The notes below the pieces were generated by a model. It was not told the origin of the DNA and did not search any database. It saw only the letters and a program-made list of their open reading frames with translations. A stretch of DNA of 64,000 nucleotides, taken from the NCBI GenBank assembly GCA_947685225.1, contig CANTUV010000002.1, positions 2,108,001 to 2,172,000 of the forward strand, in the 5' to 3' direction. This DNA is from Garcia nutans. Lineage: Eukaryota; Streptophyta; Magnoliopsida; Malpighiales; Euphorbiaceae. The position numbers and the translations under genes were made by a program. Each line of letters begins with the position of its first letter. Within the stretch, counting starts at the first letter, position 1. This document shows, one piece after another, positions 1-11,269 of the stretch.

Positions 1-2
1 TT

Positions 3-1140
3 TTTTACAATGGATTGAACTATGCAAGAAAGCAATCCATTAATGCAGCAGCTGGGGGTACCATAAATAATAAGACACCTGAAGAAGCAAGGGATTTGAT
101 TGAAGATATGGCCCTCACTAATTATCAGTGACAAGCTCAAGGAAATAAGGAAAACTGAGTCACTGGTTCACATCAATTGGATCTTGTGGTGGCTTTGACA
201 GCACAATCAGAAGCAATGAATAAGAAGATTGATTTTTTAGCCTCTTGTTTGGGGAAATCAATGTAGGTGATATCTTGTGAATGGTGTGGGGGTGGACATC
301 AAGATCAAGATTGCCAAAGTGGCAATATGTTTGCTAGATAGGAGCAGGTGGATTTTTTTAGGAATATGCCAAGGCAACAGCAGAACAACCCCTACAGCAA
401 CACATAATCCGAGGTAGAGAAATCACCCTAATTTCTCCTAGAATAATCAAAACAATTCAGGACTCCCCCCTGGATTTCAGTAGCCTTAACACCAACAAGT
501 TGCTCCTCTAAGAAAGAGCAATTTAGAAGACATGATGGAAAAGTTCATAGCAACTTCAGAAAATAGAATTCAATCAACTGAAACTACCCTTAGAAATCAG
601 CAAGCATCTATTCATAATTTAGAAAATTAGGTGGGGCAAATTATCAAGTTACTCAGTGAAAGACCACAAGGGAATACTGAGGAAAACCCGAAGGAGTAGC
701 TAAAGGCAATCACTCTGAGGAGAGGAAGGGAAATTAAGGGTAGTGTGGTTAAGAAAAGAGAAGAAGTGATTGAGGAAGAAGCTGAGGCACAAGAAAAAGA
801 AAAAGAAGATGATCCTACTATCACTTCGGGAGAGAAAGTTGCAGTGGAAAATGAGAAAGCGAACCAACCACAAGAGCCCAGTCCAATAGAGAAGGAATAC
901 CGACCTCGAGTACCATATCTAGTAAGGTTGAACAACGACAAGATGGATGCTCAGTTTAGTAAGTTTCTTGATGCTTTAAACAACTACACATTAATATTCC
1001 ATTTGTTGAAGCTTCATCACAAATGCCCAAATATCCTAAATTTTTTAAAGATCTACTTTCTAACAAAAGGAAACCTAAGGAAGTATCTTTGTTCATTTGT
1101 CAGAAAAGAGCTTGGCAATTTTGTAAAAGAGGTTACCTAA
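3..1140 (+). pseudogene. gag: Athila gag, C-terminal part (broken)
   Basis: Gag is the nucleocapsid/capsid precursor that packages retrotransposon RNA. Reading from base 3 gives an Athila-like Gag C-terminus: a NGLNYA..INAAAGG segment, then EARDLIEDMA, then an AQSEAMNKKIDFL helix. A zinc knuckle lies at about 276-314 (C-E-W-C, then GGGH, then QDQDC). Stops interrupt the frame near 128, 263 and 341. A later open stretch at 745-1140 is charged (Glu/Lys-rich), then has the PYLVRLNNDKMDAQFSKFLDAL linker type that precedes protease in this lineage. The N-terminus is outside the window. There is no single usable start, so I treat it as one pseudogene. Confidence 0.75.
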
Positions 1141-1560
1141 GAAATTAAAAGATCCTGGTAGTTTTACTATTCCATGTTTGATAGGTAATCTTGAAGTTAA
1201 AAGTGCATTGGCTAATTTGGGGGCTAGCATAAGTGTTATGCCCTACAAGATGTTTAAAGAGTTAGGTATCGGAGGACCTAAACCAGCACTCATGACCATT
1301 CAACTTGCTAATAAGACAGTAGTCCACCCTCGTGGTATTATAGAGGATGTGTTAGTAAAAGTTAGGGATTTCATTTTCCCCAATGACTTTGTTGTCATCG
1401 ATATATATGAGGACGCAGATGTTTCGCTTATCCTTGGTAGGTGATTTTTAAATACAGCTAGTGCCCTTATCGATGTCTCTGAGGGCACGTTGACTTTGAG
1501 AGTGGGAAGTGAGAAAGTTATTTTTCATATAAATTATGATATGAAGTACCACTTACATTT
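1141..1560 (+). pseudogene. Athila aspartic protease (retropepsin) domain
   Basis: This domain would cut the Gag-Pol polyprotein. The open part at 1178-1444 reads from IGNLEVKSALANLGAS to SLILGR, with the Athila signature GIIEDVLVKV..FIFP.DFVVID in the middle. The catalytic Asp position is Asn: NLGAS where the family has DLGAS, which a single G-to-A change explains. A stop follows ILGR at 1442-1444. Homologous sequence (ALIDVSEGTLTLRVGSEKV) continues in frame behind it to about 1560. It is inactive on both counts. About 190 bases up to 1748 hold no recognisable domain apart from short linker-like peptide. Confidence 0.8.
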
Positions 1561-1748
1561 GATGAGGTGGATTTATGTAATGTTATTATTGAACATTAAA
1601 CCTTAAATTTCTTACTAACTTTGTTTCCAAGGATCCCCTTGGGTTGTGTTTAATGTAGGATAATGTTGAGGATCAAAAAGCAATGGAGTAGCTTGCTTAT
1701 CTTGAAACAAGCAAATCATTCAAGTGCCGGGCATAAGAAACCATTGAG

Positions 1749-2960
1749 ATGCCAAAAGAACAGAAGCCAAAACCATATGTGATTGATCTACCCAATGTGG
1801 AACTCAAGACCCTTCTGGATCACCTTGAGTACGGATTCCTATCAGAGGAAAATAAATTGCCCATAATTTTGAGTTCCCACCTATCTTCTGAGCTAAAGGT
1901 AAAGCTCATCAAGTTGTTACAAAAGCATAAGAAAGTTTTAGCTTGCAATATAGCAAACATTAAGGGTATCAGCCAATCTTATTGCACTCACAAAGATACT
2001 GATGGAGGATGAATTCAAGTCGGTGGTGTAACCACAGCAAAGACTAAACCCAAAGATGAAATATGTAGTGAAAGCTGAAGTGATCAAACTACTTGATGCG
2101 GGAATTATATATCCAATTTTGGATAGCTCTTGGGTGAGGCCAGTTCAGGTAGTACCAAAAAAAGGAGGGATGACAGTGGTTCCCAATGAAAATAATGAGC
2201 TAATTCCAACAAGAACAATTACTACTGGAAGTTGAATGATTCAACTAGGAAGGACCAATTTCCTTTGCCCTTCTTTGATCAGATGTTGGAGAGGTTACTC
2301 GGGCATGAATACTACTACTTTTTGGATGGTCTTTTAGGCTACTTCCAAATTCCTATTAACCCAGAAGACAAAGAGAAAACTATGTTCACCTGTCCATATG
2401 GGACATTTAAGTATCAAAGAATGTCATTTCGGACTGTGCAATGCACCTACAACTTTTTAATGATGAATGGTGGCAATCTTCGAAGAGCTGATTGAGGATA
2501 TTATGGAGGTGTTCATGGATGATTTCTCAGTTTATGGTAGCTCATTTGAAGGATGTTTGGAAAACCTTGAGAGGTGTTGATAAGGTGTGAGGAAACAAAC
2601 CTTGTGCTTAATTGGGAAAAATATCATTTTATGGTTCAAGAGGGAATCATGTTGAGACATAAGATGTCAAGTAATGGTATTGAGGTAGACCGGGCTAAGC
2701 TGGAAACCATTGAGAAACTACCATCCCCCACATCAGTCAAGGCCATTGGAAGTTTTTTGGGACATGTGGGCTTCTATCGGAGGTTCATACAAGATTTTTC
2801 TAAGATAGCTCGCCCTCTAACAAGACTCCTTGAGAAGGATGTTAATTTTGTAATTGATGAGGAATGTCTAAGAGCTTTCACAATGCTTAAGGAAAAATTG
2901 ATCCATGATCCAATCATGGTGGCTTCCAATTGGAATTTTCCTTTTGAACTAATGTCTGAT
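1749..2960 (+). pseudogene. Athila reverse transcriptase (broken)
   Basis: RT copies element RNA into DNA. The N-terminal linker (LEYGFLSEENKLPIILSSHL, then KGISQSYCTH) runs to about 2010. After a frameshift the segment LDAGIIYPI, then VPKKGGMTVV, then NENNELIPTRT is readable at about 2090-2225. From 2232 come STRKDQFPLPFFDQMLERL and the FLDGLLGYFQIPI palm region. The active-site strand is still readable near 2510-2530 (VFMDDFSVYG) but in another frame from its neighbours. The thumb region from 2574 includes SFLGHVGFYRRFIQDFSKIARPL. At least three frame changes and several stops are present. Confidence 0.8.
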
Positions 2961-3309
2961 GTGAGTGATTTTGCAGTGGGGGCAGTCTTGGGTCAATGTA
3001 GAGAGAAGTATTTCACCCATCTATTATGCAAGCAAGACCCTAAATGCAGCTCAGGCCAAATACACAACTACAGAGAAAGAACTACTAGCTGTGGTTTTTG
3101 CTTTTGACAAGTTTAGATCATACCTGATATTGTCAAAAGTGATTGTTTATACGGACTACTCAGCTTTAAGGTATTTATTTGCAAAAACTGATACAAAGCC
3201 TAAGCTAATTCGATTGGTTTTGTTATTGCAAGAATTTAACTTGAAGATTCAAGACAAAAAGGGAACTAAAAATCTAGCAGCAGATCACCTTTCTCACTTG
3301 GAGAACCCA
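2961..3309 (+). pseudogene. Athila RNase H domain (frameshifted)
   Basis: RNase H degrades the RNA strand of the RNA/DNA hybrid. The N-terminal strand (LMSDVSDFAVGAVLGQ) ends the previous reading frame near 2998. The rest (ASKTLNAAQAKYTTTEKELLAVVFAFDKFRSYL, then VYTDYSALRYLF) is in the frame starting at 2965. A frameshift near 3000 therefore splits the domain. The end is marked by LAADHLSHLENP, the usual RNase H/integrase boundary in Ty3/gypsy elements. Confidence 0.8.
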
Positions 3310-4672
3310 ACCTTGGAAAGGTTTGAAGAAGGGGGCATTGATGATCATTTTCCCAACGAGCAACTGTATGCCATGATAAGTGAGGTAAGTAGTTCAACAT
3401 TTGAAATTCCTCGGTTTGCAGATTTTGCTAATTACTTGGCCGTTAGGGAACTACCTAAGGATCTAACATATCAAGAAAAGAAGAAATTCTTTTTTGATTT
3501 AAAATATTATTTTTGGGAGGATCCCTTTTTGTTTAAGTTATGTAAGGTCCACATGATCTGGCATTATGTGGCATGGCCCAAAATAATGAATATTCTCCAT
3601 CATTGCCACACCAGACTAGCTAGTGGTCATATAGAAGCCAATAGAACTGCCCAAAAGGTATTAGAATCAGGATTTTATTGGCCCACTTTGTTTAGGGATA
3701 GTTATGACTTTGTGAAATGTTGTGATTGTTGCCAAAGAACTGAAAACATCTCATCATGAGATGAGATGCCCCAAAATGGAATTCTAGTTTGTGAAGCCTT
3801 TGATGTATGGGGCATCAACTTTATGGGACCATTTCATAGTTCCTTTGGTAACCAATATATTCTCGTAGCTATATATTATGTTTCTAAATGGCTTGAAGCC
3901 CAAGCGTTAGCAACGAATTATGCTAGGGTAGTGATGAAGTTTTTGGAAAAATTATTTTCTCGATTTGGTATGCCAAAAGTGATCATAAGTGATAGGGGTA
4001 CTCACTTTTGTAATGTTTAGCTTGAGAAAGTTTTCAAAAGGATAGGCATTACATATAGGTTTTCTACTCCTTACCACCCCCAAACTAGTGGCCATGTTGA
4101 GAATACAAATAGGGAGATAAACTGTAGAGCAATCCCAAAAGGATTGGTTTGAGAAATTGGACAATGTTCTATGGGCCTTTGGAATAGCATTCAAAACTCC
4201 TTTGGGTACTATGCCATTTAAGCTAGTATATGGAAAGGCTTTCCATTTACCTGTATAAATTGAACATAACGTTTATTGTGCTATAAAGCAAATTAACCTT
4301 GATCTGGCTAATGCATGTGAAAAGAGAAAATTGCAGGTCAATGAGCTAGATGAATGGAGACTGTAAGCTTACGATAATGCAAAGATGTATAAGGAGTGGA
4401 CTAAAAGATGGCATGATGCTCGTATTAAGGAACGAAAAGAGTTTCAAGCTGGAGATCAGGTATTATTGTATAATTCGAGGCTTCAACTTTTTCTAGGTAA
4501 GTTAAAATCTTGATGGTATGGCCCTTTCACAATCAAGGAAGTTTTTCCCTATGGAACTATTAAAATTACTCATACAAAAAAAGGGTATTTTAAGGTGAAT
4601 GGGCAAAGGCTCAAATTGTATTTAGGGGGACAATTGAATGAGCTAAAGGAGGTTTTATACCTCCAAGACTAG
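3310..4672 (+). pseudogene. Athila integrase (broken)
   Basis: Integrase inserts element DNA into the genome. The zinc-binding HHCC part reads HHCHTRLASGH, then FYWPTLFRD, then VKCCDCCQR (about 3595-3735). A TGA stop follows at 3757. The catalytic core keeps its first Asp (FDVWGINFMGPF, about 3801), its second Asp (IISDRGTHF, about 3985) and its Glu (PQTSGHVENTNRE, about 4080-4115). Stops or frame changes occur at 4018, near 4120, and in the C-terminal region (KEWTKRWHDARIKERKEF, then GDQVLLYNSRL, to about 4670). No chromodomain follows, as expected for Athila. Confidence 0.82.
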
Positions 4673-5979
4673 GGGTAAATTACTCTTGACTACCCAATTA
4701 ATACAACATTAAGGAAATGCTAGGTGGGAGACAACCCCCACCATTTTATTTGTTTTTAATATATGTTTATTAAATTTTCATGTTTTTTATTTGTTTCTTT
4801 GATTTTTATTTCTTTTCTCATTGATTGGAGGTGTGTTATTTTAAGCTCATTTGAATATGTAGAGGAAAATTTTCTTTTGTTGGAAATTTGGCTGAGTATT
4901 GTGAGGGACAACATTTCTTTAATTTGCTTTTGGACATGCCTATGTCACTGGGCGTGTCATTTATTTTAAGAGGCAACAACTAAAACATGCCCAATGACAC
5001 ACCCGTGTCACTGGACATGTCATTTAAATTGCACTACGGTAGCTATAACACGCCTATGGACACTCCCGTGTCCTTGGTCATGTCATTTTGATTAAAATTT
5101 ATGGGATTCACAGTAGCAATAACACACTCAGTGACATGTCCGTGTCATTGGACATGTCATTTTATTTGAGTCATAGTAGCTACAATACACCCATGTCACT
5201 GGACATGTCAAATCATTTAAGTTGCAGTAGTTACAATAATCCTATAAACACGACCATATCTGTGGGCGTGTTGACATATTTTAAAGAGAGACCAACTTCA
5301 ATTTAAACATATTTTTCTCTCTTCTCTTTCCTTCTTTGTCAATTTTCTTTCAAAATTCTCATACTCTCACACTCGAAATCACATACCCACTCATCCTAAG
5401 GGGGATTTTGATTCCCATTTCAAGTTTTGAAGAGGATTTACTTACTTTTCATTCAATTTTTTCACAGCATCCACTCCTACTCTCAGGTACGAACCCTAAC
5501 TTTTATAAATTTTTTTGTTTCCTTTGAAATTCCTTTGAGATTTCTTGCAATTTTTAGAGATTCTTAGGGATTCTGAGGTTTGCTCCTCGTTTTTAAAGAT
5601 TTATTGTGTTTTACCCGTCATATTTTTGGGGATTCTTTAGTTGGGTCCGTGTTCAGCATGTTTATGCACTATTCATTGGTATTTATGCACCCATTTAGTA
5701 ATTTCTTTGTTTTAATTTGTTGGGCTATATAGACAAATAGAACTGGAGTGCTGCATTTTTGTATTTCATGGTCACTAGATGCAATGATTTAGTTTCTTTT
5801 TGTGGATTTCATCATTCTATTGATGTTGTTGATTTGCTTGTGTTGGCATAATTGGCATTGTTTCTGTTGGATTATAATTTTGTGCTATGTTGTTATAATG
5901 TTCGTATTTCAGTAACCATATCCCATGTTTTTTATATTATTGTTATTTTGAGGATGTTCTTGTTTATTATGCATATCAT
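4673..5979 (+). other. Athila post-pol untranslated region
   Basis: This is non-coding. It opens with the GGTGGGAGACAACCC string typical of the sequence just after Athila pol (about 4723-4737). A repeat block at 4931-5280 has its own entry. From 5280 to 5979 the DNA is T-rich with no recognisable coding potential; short open frames there lack any family similarity that I can see. Confidence 0.6.
4931..5280 (+). repeat. Tandem GACAYG/CRTGTC hairpin-forming repeats in the Athila 3' region
   Basis: About five to six imperfect units, 60-75 bp each, share a core like ACACNCCCGTGTCACTGGAC followed by ATGTCATTT and a GCAGTAGCTACAAT-like spacer. Unit ends fall near 4962, 5025, 5088, 5164 and 5210. 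Individual units hold inverted repeats with 4-nt loops: GACAC-ACCC-GTGTC at 4996-5009 and GGACAC-TCCC-GTGTCC at 5058-5073. The same core returns at 6446-6535 after the env-position ORF. Confidence 0.75.
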
Positions 5980-6425
5980 GGGCCCTCGTGAACAACTGCC
6001 TTCCAAGTTACCCACCAAACGGGCTAGAGGGGAAAGCGACTCAAGCCAACCTGCTATTCATCCGACCTCTAAAATTATGGCCAGCCGCAAGTGCATTCGA
6101 TTCTCGAATCCAGAGGAAAGGAAGTATTTTGAATTATTAGGAAACAAGAATTGGTCTCCTACTAGGATTTTGGATTGGGATGCTATGAAACAAGAAAACA
6201 TTATGGATGAGATCTAGGACTTAATAAACCAATTGGGATGGGAATAACTCTTTTCCATCAATGAGCCTTCATATAGAGAATTAACACTAGAATTCTATTG
6301 TACTTTCCAGTTTGACAAAAATAAGATCTCAATTACCGAGCCCACAATGAAGTTTCGGTTGGGAGGACAATGATTCCATATGAGTATCAATGAACTTGAC
6401 ATGCATTTGCAGAATACAAAGTTGT
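5980..6425 (+). pseudogene. Athila env-position ORF (ORF1-like protein), broken
   Basis: A reading frame from the ATG at about 5980 gives a basic N-terminus (MGPREQLPSKLPTKRARGES). Then come FSNPEERKYFELLGNKNWSP and ILDWDAMKQENIMDEI before a stop at 6215-6217. Reading on past the stop recovers LGWE-like, YRELTLEFYCTF-like and FRLGG..FHMSINEL-like peptide to about 6420. This pattern resembles the plant-specific protein encoded downstream of pol in Athila elements (sometimes called env-like). I see no signal peptide or membrane segment in what is left. Its function is unknown. Confidence 0.55.
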
Positions 6426-7064
6426 TCCTCCCCAGGTTTGGAGGACATGGGCGTGTCACTGCCCATGTTATTAATGTTGAGAAACAGCAGCGGCAACACG
6501 ACCTAAGACATAGCCGTGTCACTAGGCCTGTCAGAATAAATCTCTTGAGTATAAAATCTGAACTAAAGTCCAAATTAGGAATCCAGTTTTTATCACTTAG
6601 AGTTGAATTCCTTAGAAGAAAAAAATAGTTTGGCAACTGAGATTGAAGGTGAAGATCCAAGTTATACAAGATTTAAATCAAGAATCAAGGATTGAAGTGA
6701 AGAAACAAAAATCATTCATCATGGATTGTTTGAATTCTTTTACTTATTTCTTTTGCTCTGGTTTTTTTATTATGAACATGAACTAAATTATTTCTATCTA
6801 CATATTGATGATCGCTTTATTGTATGAATTGAATAGTTTTTATTAAATTAAATCATTTAATTGCCTTTGGTTTATAATTCTTAATTCCTACTGCAAGATC
6901 TATTTAATTATGTTTGAGAAGATATTTCTAGCATTCTACTTAGTGATTAGGGATTAACTCACTCGAGAGAGGTTTTAGCTTAATTTAGAGAAATGTCAAT
7001 TCAGCTCTGTTATTTGATTTAATTGACTTGATATTCATAATTATTTTTATGGCTAGGGGGATTA
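6426..7064 (+). repeat. Athila 3' terminal region, probably 3' LTR, interrupted at 7064
   Basis: This is non-coding. It starts with CGTGTC/GACAYG-type repeats (6446-6535). A TATA-like GTATAAAATC lies near 6550. Then comes AT-rich sequence with CTTAGTGATTAGGGATTAACTC-like U5 sequence. It is cut at 7064 by another element; the 5 bases before the cut (GATTA, 7060-7064) match GATTC at 26381-26385, and the LTR resumes there. I could not fix the LTR start because the matching 5' LTR is outside the window. Confidence 0.5.
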
Positions 7065-7715
7065 TGTCACATCCCAAAGTTTAGGTAGTCGAGTATTAGG
7101 CAAGAATGACATAAATAAGTGGTCAAATAGAGGCTCGAGATAGTCAAAAACAAAATCGGTGTGCAAAGGAGGCCCGTGAAGTCGACGGGACCTAAAGGTA
7201 ATTTTTCGAAAGGCAGAGGACCTAAGAGTAATTTTTTAAAAAGTTGTGTCGGTTCTTAATAGTGACCCTAACAGATGCCATAAATGTGTTCTCGGGATTA
7301 ATCGGGTCGTAATGGTGGCACACGATTTTTTCCAAAAATGCACGGTTTGTAAGTTACGGGTGATTTTTTGACAAGGGCATTTTGGACATTTCCACCAGAG
7401 GGGCGATTCTGTAATTAAATGTAACTTTGGGGGCAAAATTTAAAAGAAAAAAAAGCCACTTTCAAGTGGCCAAATCCTATCCATTAAATCCAAATGGGTT
7501 GGACAAATCATGGCCATTGAAAATAACAAATTAATTAAATGGAAATTAAATTATAAACAACTAATTTTGGTCTTCCAAACACAAGTAAAGGATCAAAAAA
7601 CACCACCATCACCACTTTTCTTCTTTCTTAGGTCGTGCTCCCCCCTCCCTTCCATTTTCAAGGAGAAAACTTTCAAGTCTAAGCCATTTTTCAAGTGAAA
7701 TTCAATAGGAAATAA

Positions 7716-7721
7716 GGTAAG
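7716..7721 (+). promoter_or_regulatory. Splice-donor-like site in the LTR
   Basis: The sequence AAG|GTAAGA (GT at 7717-7718) lies about 650 bp into the LTR. The corresponding place in the four Tekay-type LTRs also reads GGTAAG. A possible acceptor (TGTAG|G, 9999-10000) sits directly in front of the gag ATG at 10002. Confidence 0.4.
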
Positions 7722-8917
7722 ATACCATCCTAAGTCTTATTCTTTCATTAGAATTAGGTATTAGGCTATGTTTAGGAATATTTGATATTATGTTCATGTT
7801 GGGAAAGTATTAGTAAGTTGATTATTATGGTGAAAAATGATAAAATACTTAAAGGAAATGATGAAAATGGTGATTATTAGTAAGAATAAGTAAAGGATTG
7901 TTAGAAAATCATAAGGTAGCATCATGTTCATATCTAGGGTTTGTTCTTACATATGTGACATGTAAAATTCATAGGAAATCAAGGAGATCAGAGAGGAAAG
8001 GAAGTGAAATAGACAAGAAGAGCAAGGAAAAGCAAGGTTTGGTACTTTAACTAATTGTTTGTTCATTTTCTTGAAATTTTTCTGTTTTTGAATTAGTGAA
8101 ATGTTGTGACTTGTATGATTTTTAATTAAATATATAAAAATGTTCTTGAAGTGAAGTTTAGATATGTTGTGCCTCAATGCATCTAGAATGACTGAAAAAT
8201 ATTTTAAGTTGAATTCGGAATGGTTATGATTATGGAAAAATTATTTATGTTAGACCTGCTCTAGGAGGTACCTTGACTAAGACAGCCATGTTTCCGGATT
8301 CTTAATAAAATTTAGAAAAATAAACTTCAATTGAATTTTGTATATGTTGTTATTTAATGAGTCTAGTATTTGAGAAAAATAATTTGGAACCACATTTATT
8401 GAATTTAAATTATGGAATTCGCAAAATTTAGAACTGCTGCCAGGATGCAGGGCAACTTGAGCAGTTTGGTTGGGTGAACTACTTGACCAAGATTTTGTGT
8501 CCAGTTTGATCTGAAATTTTTAAAGGAATGATTTTAAGATGTAAAACTAAATTCTGAAAAAAAATTTAGAGTTTTTAGTCAAATAGATTATTTTATACAA
8601 TTTTTCAAAATAAGGATCAAGTTGAGTCCAAAACCAGATTTACTATTTATATGGTCATTTTGCTAATATTCATTTGGTCATTTTCCAAAAGTAATCCAAT
8701 TGATTCCTTATGCATATAAATGAGCATAATATGTTATTAAATGACAAAATATGATATTTCACGTTGAAATAATATAAGAAACATAAGTCGATAATTGTAT
8801 AATGCATATTCGATTAAGAAATGGCATGAAAATTTTGGCTCCACTGGGTATCTGGGATAGTACTGAGGAGGGTAAGGGTATGATATATCACACTATATGC
8901 AGTGATGCTTTAATATA

Positions 8918-9030
8918 GGACTTCGGTCCAAGTTATATAGGGTGACGACCCGAGCTATATAGGACTTCGGTCCGAGTTATATAGGGCAATCGCCCGAGTT
9001 ATATAGGACTCTGGTCCGAGGGCTTCGGCC
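8918..9030 (+). repeat. 22-bp-period array of 4-bp-stem hairpins in the LTR
   Basis: Five inverted repeats start at exactly 22-bp steps: GGAC-TTCG-GTCC (8918), GGGT-GACG-ACCC (8940), GGAC-TTCG-GTCC (8962), GGGC-AATC-GCCC (8984) and GGAC-TCTG-GTCC (9006). A sixth, GGC-TTCG-GCC, is at 9021-9030. The spacer is mostly GAGTTATATA. Stem bases change in pairs. The second copy of the array, in the 3' LTR, is at 13259-13289 and 15931-16017. Confidence 0.85.
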
Positions 9031-9287
9031 ACAGATTCCACAGGGCTTGGTCCGCAATTTTTTAGGGCCACAGCCACAGAATATATATACAGTTGTTTCA
9101 GTTAGTTCCTTACCATACGTTAGTCTACCAAATTACCTTGTGGAGCGAACTGATAAAATGATAATAACTGAATATATGACATGTATGGATTGTTTTTAGT
9201 GTGATATTATTTTTCAATACGACTCATTGCTTTTAAAAGTGCATTATGCTTTTATTATTTATTTTTCATAATTAGTTAAAGTACCCA

Positions 9288-9326
9288 CTAAGTAATGCTT
9301 AGCGAGTTTAGTTTCTTCTAAACTCG
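9288..9326 (+). repeat. Double hairpin module in the LTR
   Basis: Two adjacent inverted repeats: CTAAG-TAATG-CTTAG (9288-9302), then CGAGTTTAG-TTTCTT-CTAAACTCG (9303-9326). The 3' LTR copy at 16274-16312 has CTAAGC-AAA-GCTTAG for the first. Tekay-type LTRs have different bases but the same two-hairpin layout at the corresponding place. Confidence 0.7.
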
Positions 9327-9815
9327 TAGGCTATTAGTAAGGAGCCAGTAGTGAGCAGAGGAGTCCTGCGATATGTAGGTCATCAACAAACTTAGGTGGT
9401 GCTCTTCATTTTGTATTTTGGTATTAGAAACTGGCATGTACTTATTTGAACAATACAAAGAGATAACTTGATGTAGCATGTAAATCTAGTAATGTATAAT
9501 AACTGTATGTTTTTAAATTGAGTTGGGTTGTAAATATAGAAGTGTGAATTCTTCTTACAGGATTGTAGTTGAGGTTATAAGGGTGGATTATTGGGAGTGT
9601 GCTTGAGTTGAATTGTGAAACAAAATGTTTTTCAAAAATAAGAAAAATCAGTTTTGTCGACACTTGGGACCTAGAATTTTAAGGGAGACTCCGTAAAAAT
9701 TTTTGGAAAATTTTTATAAGGAACATTAAGTAAGCTGACATAAACCAGAGCTCGTATCCCGATGTAGCATTCCTCCTCGGCTTATTCATAAGTCGGGAAG
9801 GGGTGTTACAATTTG

Positions 9816-9827
9816 TGGTATCAGAGC
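9816..9827 (+). other. Primer-binding site, initiator tRNA-Met type
   Basis: TGGTATCAGAGC lies 5 bp after the LTR end. It is the usual plant iMet-type PBS, used to prime minus-strand synthesis. Confidence 0.9.
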
Positions 9828-10001
9828 ATTGGTTTAGTTGATTCTGGGAGATAGGTAGTAAGTAAGTAACTATGTGTGCCATGTAAGATAAAGTAAGGAG
9901 AAAGTTATATGATGAATAGGTAGATGTACATGCCAGATAGGAATTGATAATCAAGTTATATGTTGATGAATTAAGCAGATAGCTATTTATGTCAATGTAG
10001 G

Positions 10002-11269
10002 ATGTCTCTAGATTTGTGGCAAGCTATGGAACGAAACATAGAATCGCAAGCATCTGGGTCTGCAGATGCCGGGGAAGCTCATAGACCAGGGTCAGCAGCA
10101 GCTGAAATACCCGGTCCGGAGACTTATCATAGGCAGATTGCAATAGCTTTTCAGCAAATGGCAGGAAGGGGCCCTACTGCTGAGGGAGATAGGAAACCTC
10201 CGATCGAGAAGTTAAGAAAGTATGGTGCAAAGGAATTTAAGGTTGGTCTTGAAGAGGGATCTGAGGAAGTAGAATATTGGTTAGATAGTATCATTAGAGT
10301 TCTTGACCAGCTCCAATGCACTCCGGAGGAAAGAGTGGTTTGTGCTACCTTGCTTCTGACAGAGGAGGCGTACATATGGTGGGATACCACGCAGCAGCGG
10401 GTTCCACTAGAACAACGAACTTGGGAATTCTTTAAGAGTGAGTTTAAAAAGAGGTATATCACTAATGCATATTTATTGCAAGGCGCAATGAGTTCATTCA
10501 TTTGAAACAAGGCAGAATGACGGTATCAGAATATGAGAAGGAGTTTATGCGCCTTAGTAAGTATGGAAAGAAGTTAATAGAAACTGAAGCTGAGCGATGC
10601 GAGAAATTTTTAGAAGGAATTAATGATAAAATTAAGATACAGCTAGTGGCATTGGATAATACAGAGTTTTCAAAGTTGGTGGCTAAAGCATTGGATGTTG
10701 AAAAGGTGCAAGTAAATCTGAGGAATCGTCAACAGAGAATTCAACAGAAAAGAGAGCAAGCACAGAGTGCCCCAGGTAATCATCAGTTTGCTAGCAAGAG
10801 AGCTAAGGGTGAAGGATCCTTTATGAGTGTAAAGCATAATTTAAGACCATCTAAAGGACCTAATTTTCAAGCTACCTCAGTAGCCAGCACGGGAGGAATA
10901 AGCAGAGGATCAAATAAAGGTTCTAGAAGGACTGAATATACACCATACCCCTCGTGTGAGCATTGTGGATGAAAGCATAGGTGAGAATGTTGGTTAGTTA
11001 CTAGAGCTTGTATACTTTGTGGTGCCACTGATCATCTTATGAAGGATTGTCCTAGAAATGTGGCAGAGATTTTAAAAGTTCCTGAAAGAATACAAGTAGC
11101 AAGTAGCAGCGGTAAAGGTCGAGAAAGAGGAAGAGGCAGAGAAAATGGTAGTAATCAAATAGGAACAAGATCGGAGACAGTAGATCGCCCTGAATCGAGA
11201 GCGCCAGCCAGGTTATATTACATGAGGGCAGAAGAGAATAAAGCAGAAAAAGGAAATGAAGGTACGTAA
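10002..11269 (+). pseudogene. gag: Gag of the gag-only element (one frameshift, two stops)
   Basis: This would be the capsid/nucleocapsid protein that lets the RNA be packaged. The ATG at 10002 directly follows a TAG acceptor-like site. The retrotransposon-gag core reads KYGAKEFKVG, then VEYWLDSIIRVLDQLQCTPEERV, then AYIWWDTT, then FFKSEFKKRYI. A frameshift near 10482 moves the frame, and from 10502 come MTVSEYEKEFMRLSKYGKKL and CEKFLEGINDKIK. Two zinc knuckles follow: C-E-H-C-G with two TGA stops inside (near 10972-10984), then the intact CILCGATDHLMKDC at about 11008-11050. The tail is Arg/Gly-rich. It ends at TAA 11267-11269 with no pol downstream. About 420 residues if repaired, a normal chromovirus Gag length. 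Confidence 0.82.

Larger units (their letters stand above)
1..7064 (+). mobile_element. Athila-type Ty3/gypsy retrotransposon, left part, degenerate
   Basis: This is the 3' part of gag, all of pol, a long 3' untranslated region, an env-position ORF and the start of the 3' LTR. The order protease, RT, RNase H, integrase fits Ty3/gypsy. Athila-lineage signs are the NLGAS (family: DLGAS) protease motif, the VPKKGGMTVV segment of RT and the GTGGGAGACAACCC string just after pol. The 5' LTR and gag N-terminus lie outside the window. Many frameshifts and stops show it is dead. It is the host of the insertion at 7065-26380, and its LTR end resumes at 26381. Confidence 0.88.
7065..9810 (+). repeat. 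5' LTR of the gag-only element
   Basis: It begins TGTCACATCCC and ends GGGGTGTTACA, and is followed by a primer-binding site. The same sequence starts again at 11408. Inside are a GGTAAG splice-donor-like site (7717), a block shared with two Tekay-type LTRs (about 8081-8681), a 22-bp hairpin array (8918-9030) and a double hairpin (9288-9326). Small open frames in it have no family resemblance and are not called. Confidence 0.92.

Noticed and set aside
5852..5980. Hydrophobic N-terminal extension before the Athila env-position ORF, possibly a membrane segment
   Set aside because: The hydrophobic part comes from T-rich untranslated DNA upstream of the plausible ATG at 5980. Family resemblance begins only after it.
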